A stretch of DNA of 64,000 nucleotides from Novosphingobium meiothermophilum. Its GTDB lineage: Bacteria; Pseudomonadota; Alphaproteobacteria; Sphingomonadales; Sphingomonadaceae. Below, in pieces: positions 9,287 to 17,263 of the stretch. A program made the translations under genes and the position numbers. Location of the stretch: contig NZ_QGHL01000012.1 of NCBI RefSeq assembly GCF_003171715.1, positions 62,001-126,000 of the forward strand. Direction: 5' to 3'. Each line of letters starts with the position of its first letter. Position 1 is the stretch's first letter. Below the pieces are notes generated by a model, which was given only the letters and a program-made list of their open reading frames with translations, had not been told where the DNA came from and did not search any database.

Positions 9287-9744
9287 CAGCCTCGCTTGAA
9301 CAGCGCATCGATGCCCTCGAAACCCGCATGGCGCTGATCGATCTGACCAGCGACTATTGCCACGGTTTCGACAAGCGCGACATTGATCGCTTCATGGCGA
9401 TCTGGTGGGAAGACGCCGTCTGGGAGATCGGCCCCCCTTTCGGCAATTTCGAGGGCCATGCCGGGGTGCGCCACGCGGTGCTCGACATCCTTTGGCCTGC
9501 CTGGGCCATGTCGACGCACTACACCACCAACCTGCGGCTGACCTCGGCATCGGCCGAGGCCATCGAGGGCGTAAGCGATGTCTATTGCATCGGCAATACC
9601 ACCGACGGGCAGGCGCAGACCGTGGCAGCAAGCTATTTCGACAGCTTTACCCGCCGTGACGGCACCTGGAAGATCGCACGACGGCGCGTGGTGATGCAGC
9701 ACTTCAGCCCGCTTGTCGGGATTACTCTTTCGGCACCGCAATAG
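9283..9744 (+). CDS. SnoaL/NTF2-like domain protein
   Basis: This 153-residue protein of the NTF2-like fold (SnoaL_4 type) starts IDALETRMALIDLTSDYCHGFDKRD and continues with VWEIGPPFGNFEGHAGV and the C-terminal WKIARRRVVMQHFSP. The start is GTG, overlapping the dehydrogenase stop by 4 bp. Such small cone-shaped proteins occur in many steroid, terpenoid and aromatic catabolic operons as isomerases, dehydratases or hydrolase-like enzymes. Which reaction it performs here is not predictable. Confidence 0.88.
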   Translation: MTASLEQRIDALETRMALIDLTSDYCHGFDKRDIDRFMAIWWEDAVWEIGPPFGNFEGHAGVRHAVLDILWPAWAMSTHYTTNLRLTSASAEAIEGVSDVYCIGNTTDGQAQTVAASYFDSFTRRDGTWKIARRRVVMQHFSPLVGITLSAPQ

Positions 9745-9801
9745 CGGGGCGGGCGGGCATGCGGAGCAAACACTAAGGCAATACGCTGGGAGAGCGGAAA
9801 A

Positions 9802-10605
9802 ATGGCGCGTTTCGATGTCGGAGATGGCCGCAGTGTATATTTCGAGCATCATCGCGGAGAAAAACTCCCGGTTGTCCTGATCCACGGCTGGGCGATGTCG
9901 GGTCGGATCTGGGCAGGCACGGTCGAGGCGCTCAAGGCCGATGGACATGCAGTCATCGTGGTCGATCATCGCGGATGCGGACAGTCCGACCGGGATTTCG
10001 ATGATCTGTCGGTGGGCGCCATCGCCAGCGATGTGGCCGGCATTGTCCGCGGATGCGGTGTGGGAGCCTGTGTTCTTAACGGGTGGTCGCTCGGTGGTGC
10101 AGTCGCGGTTGAGGCTGCGCGTATGCTGGGCGATCAGGCGGCCGGTGTGGTCCTGACCTGCGGTGCTTCGCCGCGCTTTGTCCGCTCTGATGACTTTCCC
10201 CATGGCGGGGAACCGGGCGCGCTCGATGCTACGGCGCAGGCCATGGCCGCCGACCGCGCCGGCTTCTTCAGGGGGCTGGCCGAGGGCGTTTGCGCAAGGC
10301 AAGTGAGCGCGGCCACCATCGACTGGATGTGGAACGCCTTTGTCGACAGCGGGCCGGATGCGCTCGATTCCCTGCGCAGCCTTGCCGCTGTCGATCAGCG
10401 CCAAACGCTTGCCGCGCTTGATGTTCCGCTTCTCTCGATCATCGGCAGCAACGATGCCATTCTTGATCCGGAAATCGGCCGGATTGCGGCGGGCCTTGCG
10501 CCAAAGGGGCAATGCGCCACGATGGAAGGCTGCGGCCACGCACCCTTCATCGAGGATGCCCCGGCCTATCTTGCAGCCCTGCGCGGCTTCCTTGCGAGCC
10601 TTTGA
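9802..10605 (+). CDS. Alpha/beta-fold hydrolase (candidate lactonase/esterase)
   Basis: A 267-residue hydrolase with an oxyanion segment LIHGWAMSG, nucleophile elbow GWSLGG (Ser near residue 97), an acidic residue in IIGSNDAILDPE and the catalytic His in GCGHAPFIEDAP. It is close to chloroperoxidase-type hydrolases in layout. The genes around it encode a Baeyer-Villiger monooxygenase and CoA-linked enzymes, so opening of the lactone or ester made by the monooxygenase is the natural role; this is inference. A 57-bp gap precedes it. Confidence 0.9.
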   Translation: MARFDVGDGRSVYFEHHRGEKLPVVLIHGWAMSGRIWAGTVEALKADGHAVIVVDHRGCGQSDRDFDDLSVGAIASDVAGIVRGCGVGACVLNGWSLGGAVAVEAARMLGDQAAGVVLTCGASPRFVRSDDFPHGGEPGALDATAQAMAADRAGFFRGLAEGVCARQVSAATIDWMWNAFVDSGPDALDSLRSLAAVDQRQTLAALDVPLLSIIGSNDAILDPEIGRIAAGLAPKGQCATMEGCGHAPFIEDAPAYLAALRGFLASL

Positions 10606-10633
10606 GCGCTCCCCACTTGGAACCAGATCAACC

Positions 10634-11746
10634 ATGAGCCTTCTTGATCCTTTCTTCACGCCGTTCGAATGCAAGACGCTGAAGCTGGCCAACCGCTTCC
10701 TCATGGCGCCGATGTCTCGCTATTTCGCGCCGGGCGGAGTGCTCACGCAGGAATCGGTCGACTACTACCGCCGCCGCATTGAAGGCGGGGTAGGGGGGGT
10801 CATTACCGAGGCTGTCGCCATCGACCGGCCTGGATCGGTTGCGGCAGATACGGTCCCCAGCTTTTATGGAGAAGAAGCGCTGGCCGCCTGGGACCGGGCG
10901 CGCATCGACGTGCAGGGGGCTGGCGGTGCCATCATTCCGCAGCTCTGGCACGTGGGCGGCTGCACTGATTTCAATTTCCCGGATTCGCCGCATCCGCCGC
11001 TGGAAAGCCCCTCCGGCCTTGTCGGGCCGGGTATCGAGGGCGGCCGCGTCATGACGGCGCAGGATGTGGACGAAGTCATTGCCTCGTTTGTGCGCGGCGC
11101 GCTCGATGCGCAGCGGCTGGGGTTTGATGCCATCGAACTGCACGGAGCCCACGGCTACCTCTTCGACCAGTTCTTCTGGGACGTGACCAACAAGCGCGAA
11201 GATTCCTATGGCGGCAGTGATATTGCCTCGCGCGTGCGCTTTGCAGCGGAAACCGTGGCCGCCATCCGTGCAGCTGCCGGCCCTGATTTCACCATCATCT
11301 TCCGCGTTTCGCAGTGGAAGACCTACATGTACGAAGCGAAGATCGCGACAACCCCTGCCGAACTTGAGCAGTGGCTTGCCCCGCTTGCTGATGCCGGGGT
11401 CGACATTTTCCACTGTTCGGAAAGGCGGTTCTGGGAAGCGGCCTTCCCGGACGAGGATGACCGCAACCTCGCCGGCTGGACCAAGCGGATCATCGGCAAG
11501 CCGACGATTACCGTCGGGTCGGTCGGGCTGGACCGCGATCTCATGCAGGACTTCGTCGAGGGCCAGTCCGTGCCCACGCTCAAGTCGCTGGATGAACTGG
11601 CGCGGCGCTTCGACCGCGGTGATTTCGATCTTGTCGCGCTGGGCCGCGTGTTGCTGGCCGATCCCAACTGGCTGACAAAGGTGCGCAGCGGCGCGACCGA
11701 CCAGCTCAAGCCCTATTCGCGCGAATGCATGGACACACTTTACTGA
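10634..11746 (+). CDS. NADH:flavin oxidoreductase, Old Yellow Enzyme family
   Basis: About 370 residues, starting MSLLDPFFTPFECKTLKLANR at ATG 10634. The OYE landmarks are NRFLMAPMSR, QLWHVGG near residue 103, IELHGAHGYLFDQF near 170, and the DSYGGS segment. C-terminal FMN-phosphate motifs follow (ITVGSVG, DLVALGRVLLADPNW). These FMN enzymes reduce activated C=C bonds in enones. In this cluster it could saturate a cyclic enone before Baeyer-Villiger oxidation. It is in line with the hydrolase (28-bp gap) and the monooxygenase genes. Confidence 0.93.
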   Translation: MSLLDPFFTPFECKTLKLANRFLMAPMSRYFAPGGVLTQESVDYYRRRIEGGVGGVITEAVAIDRPGSVAADTVPSFYGEEALAAWDRARIDVQGAGGAIIPQLWHVGGCTDFNFPDSPHPPLESPSGLVGPGIEGGRVMTAQDVDEVIASFVRGALDAQRLGFDAIELHGAHGYLFDQFFWDVTNKREDSYGGSDIASRVRFAAETVAAIRAAAGPDFTIIFRVSQWKTYMYEAKIATTPAELEQWLAPLADAGVDIFHCSERRFWEAAFPDEDDRNLAGWTKRIIGKPTITVGSVGLDRDLMQDFVEGQSVPTLKSLDELARRFDRGDFDLVALGRVLLADPNWLTKVRSGATDQLKPYSRECMDTLY

Positions 11747-11828
11747 CCGCGACACCGCACTGGCGGACAACCGCAAGAATGCAAGGCACCCCGCTCACGG
11801 GCGGAGGTAGCCAAAGAGAGGATGAGCC

Positions 11829-13493
11829 ATGAACACCACTCTGACCAGCGCCACCGAGGCGCAAGCATCCAGAACCAAGGTCGATTTCGACGCCATTGGC
11901 ATCGGGGCCGGTTTTGCCGGCCTTGCCCTGATCCATTACCTGCGCGAGGCCGGGCTTTCCGTCCGCATCTTCGATCGTGCCTCTGAAGTGGGCGGAACGT
12001 GGGCATGGAACTGCTATCCCGGAGCCGCGACCGACAGCGAAAGCTATTACTACTGCCTGACCTTCTCCAACGAGATCCTGCAGGAATGGAAATGGACCAA
12101 GCGCTACCCCGGCCAGCAGGAGACGCAGGATTACCTCAAGTTCGTTGCCGAGAAGTGCGACATGATGCCGCACATCCAGCTGAACACCGAGATCACCGAG
12201 GCACGCTATCTGGAAGACAGCGGGATATGGCAGGTCACCACTTCGACCGGTGAACACTATACCTGCAAATATTTCATCAGCGGCATGGGCATGATCTCCG
12301 AGCCGCAGATACCCCGCATTCCCGGCATGAGCAGCTTCAAGGGGCCGCTGTTCCATTCCTCGCGCTGGCCCAGGGATCTGGACTATGCTGGCAAGCGCAT
12401 TGGCATCATCGGAGCAGGGGCCACGACCGTGCAGATGGTCCCCGTTCTGGCCAAGACGGCCAAGAGTGTGACCGTGTTCCAGCGCACCCCGAATTACATC
12501 CTGCCGGCCATGCAGAAGGACATGACGCCGGAGTGGGAGCGCGAGATCAAGGCCAACTACGATGCCGTGATCGCCAAGTGCCGCAATCACGTATTCGGCA
12601 TGGCGTTCGACAGTCCGGTTGGGCGCAATGCGGTCGATACTCCGCCTGAAGAGCGCCAGCGCATTTTCGAGGAGAACTGGACCGGCAGCTTCCGCTGGGT
12701 GTTCGAGACCTTCGACGATCTTCTGGCCAGCCCCGAAGCCAACCGCATGGCGGCCGATTTCATCGGCGCGAAGATGCGCGAGCGCATCAAGGACCAGCGC
12801 ATCGCCGATCTGCTGATCCCCACGTTCGATGACTATCCGCTTTTCGCCAAGCGTCCTCCGCTCGATCACGGTTATCTTGAAGCCTACAACGAGGATCACG
12901 TGCATCTGGTCGATATCAAGAACGACCAGCCCATAGTCGAGATCACGGAAACCGGCGTTCGCACCACCAAGGAGCACTACGAGTTCGACATCATCGTGCT
13001 GGCAACCGGCTTCAAGGCCTATACCGGGGCGCTCGAAGCATTCCCGATCGTGGGTGAAGGCGGTGTGACACTCAGCGATAAGTGGAAGGCGAAATCCGAA
13101 TGCGTCATGGGCGTGTGCGTGGCGGGCTTTCCCAACATGTTCATCGTCACCGGGCCGCAGGCACCCTTCGCCAATCTGCCCACCTCGATCGAACAGAATG
13201 CCATCTGGATTTCGAAGTGCATCAGGAAGATGGAGGCCGAAGGTCTTGCCCTGTGCCGTCCGCGCCGCGAGGCGGAAGAGGCATGGACCGCGCAGACGGC
13301 CGACATCCACGGACAGACGCTGATGGCCGAAGGCCACAAGGTCAATTCATGGATGATGGGCGCCAACCGCGAGGACAAGCCGCCACGGGTGCTCATCTAT
13401 TTCGGCGGGGCCAACTTCTATTACGATGCGCTTGATGAATCGGCCGCCAAGGGCTTTCCCGAACTGGAGTTCTCAGGCGCTGCTGCTGGCTGA
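11829..13493 (+). CDS. Type I Baeyer-Villiger monooxygenase (cyclohexanone monooxygenase-like)
   Basis: This 554-residue flavoprotein converts ketones to esters or lactones with NADPH and O2. The FAD Rossmann motif GIGAGFAG is at residues 24-31 with EVGGTWAWNCYPGAATD after it. The type I BVMO fingerprint F-x-G-x3-H-x3-W-P is present at about residue 170 (FKGPLFHSSRWP), and a second Rossmann motif GIIGAGATTVQ follows for NADPH. ATG 11829 is preceded by AGAGAGGATG. It is the last gene of the plus-strand catabolic unit and defines its chemistry. Confidence 0.96.
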   Translation: MNTTLTSATEAQASRTKVDFDAIGIGAGFAGLALIHYLREAGLSVRIFDRASEVGGTWAWNCYPGAATDSESYYYCLTFSNEILQEWKWTKRYPGQQETQDYLKFVAEKCDMMPHIQLNTEITEARYLEDSGIWQVTTSTGEHYTCKYFISGMGMISEPQIPRIPGMSSFKGPLFHSSRWPRDLDYAGKRIGIIGAGATTVQMVPVLAKTAKSVTVFQRTPNYILPAMQKDMTPEWEREIKANYDAVIAKCRNHVFGMAFDSPVGRNAVDTPPEERQRIFEENWTGSFRWVFETFDDLLASPEANRMAADFIGAKMRERIKDQRIADLLIPTFDDYPLFAKRPPLDHGYLEAYNEDHVHLVDIKNDQPIVEITETGVRTTKEHYEFDIIVLATGFKAYTGALEAFPIVGEGGVTLSDKWKAKSECVMGVCVAGFPNMFIVTGPQAPFANLPTSIEQNAIWISKCIRKMEAEGLALCRPRREAEEAWTAQTADIHGQTLMAEGHKVNSWMMGANREDKPPRVLIYFGGANFYYDALDESAAKGFPELEFSGAAAG

Positions 13494-13514
13494 GCGGCGG
13501 GCGAAGGGCGGATG

Positions 13515-13538
13515 GCCTTCGGACAAGGTGCCGAAGGC
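13515..13538. terminator. Hairpin between convergent genes, possible bidirectional terminator
   Basis: An 8-bp perfect stem, GCCTTCGG (13515-13522) and CCGAAGGC (13531-13538), with an 8-nt loop lies in the 74-bp gap between the convergent monooxygenase and ABC-F genes. There is no clear T-run, so termination efficiency is uncertain. Confidence 0.4.
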
Positions 13539-13567
13539 TTCCCGGTCATCTGGCCACCATCGCGCTG

Positions 13568-15445
13568 TCATTGAGCCGCTTCCAGAGCCTCTCCGGCCTC
13601 AAGCCATGCCATCTCGGCCTCTTCGAGCTGCTGGGCGAGTTTTGCGCGCCTTTGCGCCAAGTCGCCCATGGTCAGCTTGGCCAGCGCGGGTGCGGCGCTT
13701 GATGGTTCGAACATGGCGCGGTCGATCTGGGCGATCTCGGCCTGCAACCGGTTCATCCGCGCTTCGGCTTCGGCCTGTGTCTTCTTCAGCGCGCGCAGTT
13801 CCTCGCGGGCGGCGGCCCTTGCCTTGCGATCCTGCGCTGCCCCCTTGGCTTGCGGTTCGGTTCCGGCATCCGCTTTGGGCTGGTTGCGGCCAAGGATGAA
13901 GTCGATGTAGTCCTCGATGCTCCCGTCGAACGGGCGTGCGGTTCCTCCATCCACCAGAACGAGGCGGTCGGCGACCAGTTCAGCCATGTGCCGGTCATGG
14001 CTGATAAGGATGACTGCGCCCTTGTAGGCGTTGAGTGCCTGCACCAGCGCCTCGCGCGCATCGATATCAAGGTGGTTGGTCGGCTCGTCGAGCACGAGCA
14101 GGTGCGGCGCGTCGCGGGTCACGAGGGCGAGGGCAAGGCGCGCGCGCTCTCCGCCGGAAAGCGTCCCTACCGCGCTGGTCGCCCGGTTGCCGGAAAAGCC
14201 GAAGCGGCCCAGTTGCGCCCGCACGGCGGCGGGGCTTTTCCCGTCCATCGCGCGGGTCATGAGTTCAAGCGGCGTGGCGCCGCCCGCAATCTCTTCGACC
14301 TGATACTGCGTGAAGTATCCAACCTGCATTTTCGCCGATGCGGTCATGTCCCCTTCCATCGGGGCAAGCTGCGCGGCGAGCAGGCGGGCAAGCGTGGTCT
14401 TGCCGTTGCCATTGCGGCCCAGAAGGGCGATGCGGTCGTCAGGGTCGATGCGCAGGTTCAACCGGCGCAGCACCGGCTTGCCCGGTTCGTAACCGACACT
14501 GGCGAGATCGAGCGTGATGAGCGGCGGGCGCAGCTCGTCCGGGTCGGGGAAGTCGAACCTCAGCGAAGGGTCTTCCACAACGGCCGCGATAGGCTGCATT
14601 TTTGCCAGCATCTTGGCGCGTGACTGGGCCTGCTTGGCGGTGGAAGCGCGGGCACTGTTGCGGGCGATATAGTCGCGAAGGCGCTCGGCCTGCGCTTCCT
14701 GCGCGGCGCGGGCGGCGGCCTGCTGGGCCAGACGTTCGTTGCGCTGGCGCTCGAAGCTGTCGTAGCCGCCCGGATAGAGCGCGAGCTTCCCGGCATGAAG
14801 GTGCACGATATGGTCGGCCACGTTGTTGAGCAGATCGCGCTCGTGGCTGATGAGAAGCAGTGTGCCGGGATAGCTTTTCAGGAAGTTTTCGAGCCAGAGC
14901 GTCGCCTCAAGGTCGAGGTGGTTCGAAGGTTCGTCGAGCAGCAGGACGTCGGGCGCGGAAAAGAGCAGGGCCGCCAGCGCCACACGAATGCGCCAGCCAC
15001 CGGAGAAGCTGTCCAGCGGACGCGCCTGCATTTCCTCGTCGAAACCAAGGCCGATGAGGATCCGCGCCGCGCGGGCAGGGGCGGTATAGGCATCGATCGC
15101 CAGCAGGCGTTCGTGCACGTCGCCCAGCCGATCGGGATCGGTGCAGGTCTCTGACTCTTCAAGCAGGCGCATGCGTTCGCCATCGGCGGCAAGCACCGTA
15201 TCGAAAGGCGTTGCAGCACCTGCTGGCGCTTCCTGTGCAAGATAGCCCAGACGCGTGCGGCGGGGCATCTCGATCGCGCCTTCATCAGGCTCGATCTCGC
15301 CGATGATCGCCTTGACGAGGGTCGATTTGCCCGCGCCATTGCGGCCGACAAGCCCCACCCGCGCGCGAGGGGGAATGGCGACCGAGGCACCGGAAATGAT
15401 GTCGCGTCCGCCAAGGCGCACAGTGATGCCGTTGATGATAAGCAT
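13568..15445 (-). CDS. ABC-F family ATP-binding protein (Uup/YheS-like)
   Basis: About 625 residues with two ABC ATPase domains and no membrane segments. Domain 1 has GRNGAGKST near residue 34, signature SFSGGWRIRVALA and LLLDEPSNHLD. Domain 2 has GRNGNGKTT, TLSGGERARLALAL and LVLDEPTNHLD. The linker is charged, and the C-terminal 80 residues form a probable coiled coil. ABC-F proteins act on the ribosome or nucleic acids rather than in transport. ATG 15445 (MLIINGITVRLGG) was chosen because domain 1 begins there; upstream in-frame codons would add an unrelated tail. Confidence 0.93.
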   Translation of the reverse strand: MLIINGITVRLGGRDIISGASVAIPPRARVGLVGRNGAGKSTLVKAIIGEIEPDEGAIEMPRRTRLGYLAQEAPAGAATPFDTVLAADGERMRLLEESETCTDPDRLGDVHERLLAIDAYTAPARAARILIGLGFDEEMQARPLDSFSGGWRIRVALAALLFSAPDVLLLDEPSNHLDLEATLWLENFLKSYPGTLLLISHERDLLNNVADHIVHLHAGKLALYPGGYDSFERQRNERLAQQAAARAAQEAQAERLRDYIARNSARASTAKQAQSRAKMLAKMQPIAAVVEDPSLRFDFPDPDELRPPLITLDLASVGYEPGKPVLRRLNLRIDPDDRIALLGRNGNGKTTLARLLAAQLAPMEGDMTASAKMQVGYFTQYQVEEIAGGATPLELMTRAMDGKSPAAVRAQLGRFGFSGNRATSAVGTLSGGERARLALALVTRDAPHLLVLDEPTNHLDIDAREALVQALNAYKGAVILISHDRHMAELVADRLVLVDGGTARPFDGSIEDYIDFILGRNQPKADAGTEPQAKGAAQDRKARAAAREELRALKKTQAEAEARMNRLQAEIAQIDRAMFEPSSAAPALAKLTMGDLAQRRAKLAQQLEEAEMAWLEAGEALEAAQ

Positions 15446-15551
15446 GAAAGAGCGGCGCGTCCGGTTGGGGAAAGACTGGAATGATCGGGCGCGCGGAGCA
15501 GTGTCACAACCACTGCGAGGTGGCAAGCACAGTCAGCCTTGGCGCTATCTC

Positions 15552-15857
15552 TCAGGCGCGACGGTATTCGTGCGCTGGCGGGGGAACCAGCGGCAGATCC
15601 TCGTAGGCGGGCTGAAAGCCGAGCAGGCGGTAGAGATCGGGGCGCAGGTAAGGGAAGGCATCCCCCGCATCTTCGTGGACACGGGCGCATTCGCCCAGAA
15701 AGCTGTCAAAGGTGCGAAATAGGCCGCGTTTCATGGTCTGCCGGTCAGTGCGTGTGGGCACGATCTTTCCCTTGCGCTGCCGGTCAGCGATTCGGCCAAT
15801 CCATTCGTCTTTCGTCAAAAATCCGCCACAACCTGCAACGATGGCCCGCATCTCCAT
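15552..15857 (-). CDS. Small hypothetical protein, 101 residues
   Basis: I do not recognise the family. The protein is soluble-looking and moderately charged, with segments GGFLTKDEWIGRIADRQRKG, FDSFLGECARVHE and YLRPDLYRLLGFQPAYEDLP. It reads along the strand of the flanking genes, 37 bp below the phosphodiesterase stop, and nothing better covers the interval. Good amino-acid balance supports it being real, but the homologue check is missing. Confidence 0.55.
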   Translation of the reverse strand: MEMRAIVAGCGGFLTKDEWIGRIADRQRKGKIVPTRTDRQTMKRGLFRTFDSFLGECARVHEDAGDAFPYLRPDLYRLLGFQPAYEDLPLVPPPAHEYRRA

Positions 15858-15893
15858 GTCATTGATTTGCCGTGAAGATGCGGGCCATCAGGA

Positions 15894-17261
15894 TCAATCG
15901 GCCAGCTTCAGCGGGGCAACTTCCGCGTTTGGCAGGCTTGCCCCCATGCGGCGCGCAAGAGTCGGCGCGATCGCGCGCATGTCGATCTCGCCAAGGTTGC
16001 GCGACTTTGCCACGCCCTTGCCCATGACCAGGAAGGTCGAGCGCATTTCCGGCAGGGTGGGGAAATACCCGTGCATCCCCTTGGTGCGCGAGGGACGTGC
16101 CAGCGGTGCATTGGCGGCAAAACCCCCGGCCAGCGCGCCGGGCTTCAGATCCACGAAGAAGCTGGCCTGCGGATTGCCGCCCATGCGCGCGATTTCCGCA
16201 CGATCGGCAATTTTCGCGATCCGGGCAGCCGGATCGGCGGCGAGCTTTTCAAGCAGCGCGCCGACCATGCCTGAAAGCGCGGCATCATCCGGCCGCGCCA
16301 GCACCACCGCGATGGAACCACCCGAAGGCCAAGGCATGGCATCCCACGATGCCACTTTGCCATCATCGCCCAGCCGGATCAGCCCGGCATCGATGAAGGG
16401 TCGGAAAAGGTTCACCTCGGTGTCGGTCGGAACAAAGCCGTGATCGCTGACCACTGCAATCGTGGCATCGGGATGCGCGGCAAGTTCGGCTGACACGAGC
16501 TTGCCCACGGCCGCATCCAGCCGTTCAAGAATGGCGTTGGCCTCCGCAGAGCCGGGACCATGGACATGCTCTTCATGATCGAGCGCGGCCAGATAGACGG
16601 TGAGGAAGCCGGGCTTTTTCGTTTCGATCAGCCGCACGGCAAACTTCGTGCGGGTCTCGTCGGCTGAAACCCCTTCGTCGATCCCATCGGCATAGGGGCC
16701 GCAGTCGTGCTCTAGCGCCGTGTAAAGGCCATCGGTGGCCAGCGCTTTGAGCATCTTGCGATCATCGGCATGGCCCGAACGCCAGATCTGGGGCATGTTG
16801 TATGTCAGTGACGATACGCCCACACTGACCGGCCAGTGGATGTTGCCGGTGGTAAGCCCGGCCTTGCGCGCCGCGTCCCACAAGGTGGGGGCGGTGATGT
16901 CGTCGGCAAACCAGAACCAGCCGCCATAGTTGATCTGCTTCGGATCGAAGGTGGTGTTCGAAACAATGCCATGGCGCGCCGGTGCCACTCCGGTGATCAG
17001 TGTGGTGTGGCTGGGATAAGTCACGGTGGGCAGATTGCCCGAAACTCCGGTGGCATAGGCGCCTTCCTTCAGGAAACGGCGCAGGTTGGGGATATTGAGG
17101 CCGCGCTTGTCGGCTTCCAGCACGTCGCCGGGGCGCAGTCCGTCGATAGAGATGAGCAGGACCGGCGAGCGGCTTTCCCCGGCCCGAACGGCGACGGGCG
17201 CCGTGCTGCCAAGCAGCACGACGCCCGCGACGAGGGCCTTTGCGAATGAAAGGCGCGGCAC
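15894..17261 (-). CDS. Secreted alkaline phosphatase-superfamily nucleotide pyrophosphatase/phosphodiesterase (ENPP-like)
   Basis: This 455-residue protein has a Sec signal peptide (cleavage near VRA, residue 27). A metal site at SIDG (Asp40), the Thr nucleophile in TYPSH (Thr81) and a later VSDHGF metal motif place it in the type I phosphodiesterase/NPP group. It would act in the periplasm on phosphodiesters or nucleotide pyrophosphates. It starts 2 bp below the TonB receptor stop, so receptor and enzyme are one operon. The predicted Pho box upstream of the receptor suggests induction by phosphate starvation. Confidence 0.9.
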   Translation of the reverse strand: MPRLSFAKALVAGVVLLGSTAPVAVRAGESRSPVLLISIDGLRPGDVLEADKRGLNIPNLRRFLKEGAYATGVSGNLPTVTYPSHTTLITGVAPARHGIVSNTTFDPKQINYGGWFWFADDITAPTLWDAARKAGLTTGNIHWPVSVGVSSLTYNMPQIWRSGHADDRKMLKALATDGLYTALEHDCGPYADGIDEGVSADETRTKFAVRLIETKKPGFLTVYLAALDHEEHVHGPGSAEANAILERLDAAVGKLVSAELAAHPDATIAVVSDHGFVPTDTEVNLFRPFIDAGLIRLGDDGKVASWDAMPWPSGGSIAVVLARPDDAALSGMVGALLEKLAADPAARIAKIADRAEIARMGGNPQASFFVDLKPGALAGGFAANAPLARPSRTKGMHGYFPTLPEMRSTFLVMGKGVAKSRNLGEIDMRAIAPTLARRMGASLPNAEVAPLKLAD

Positions 17262-17263
17262 TG

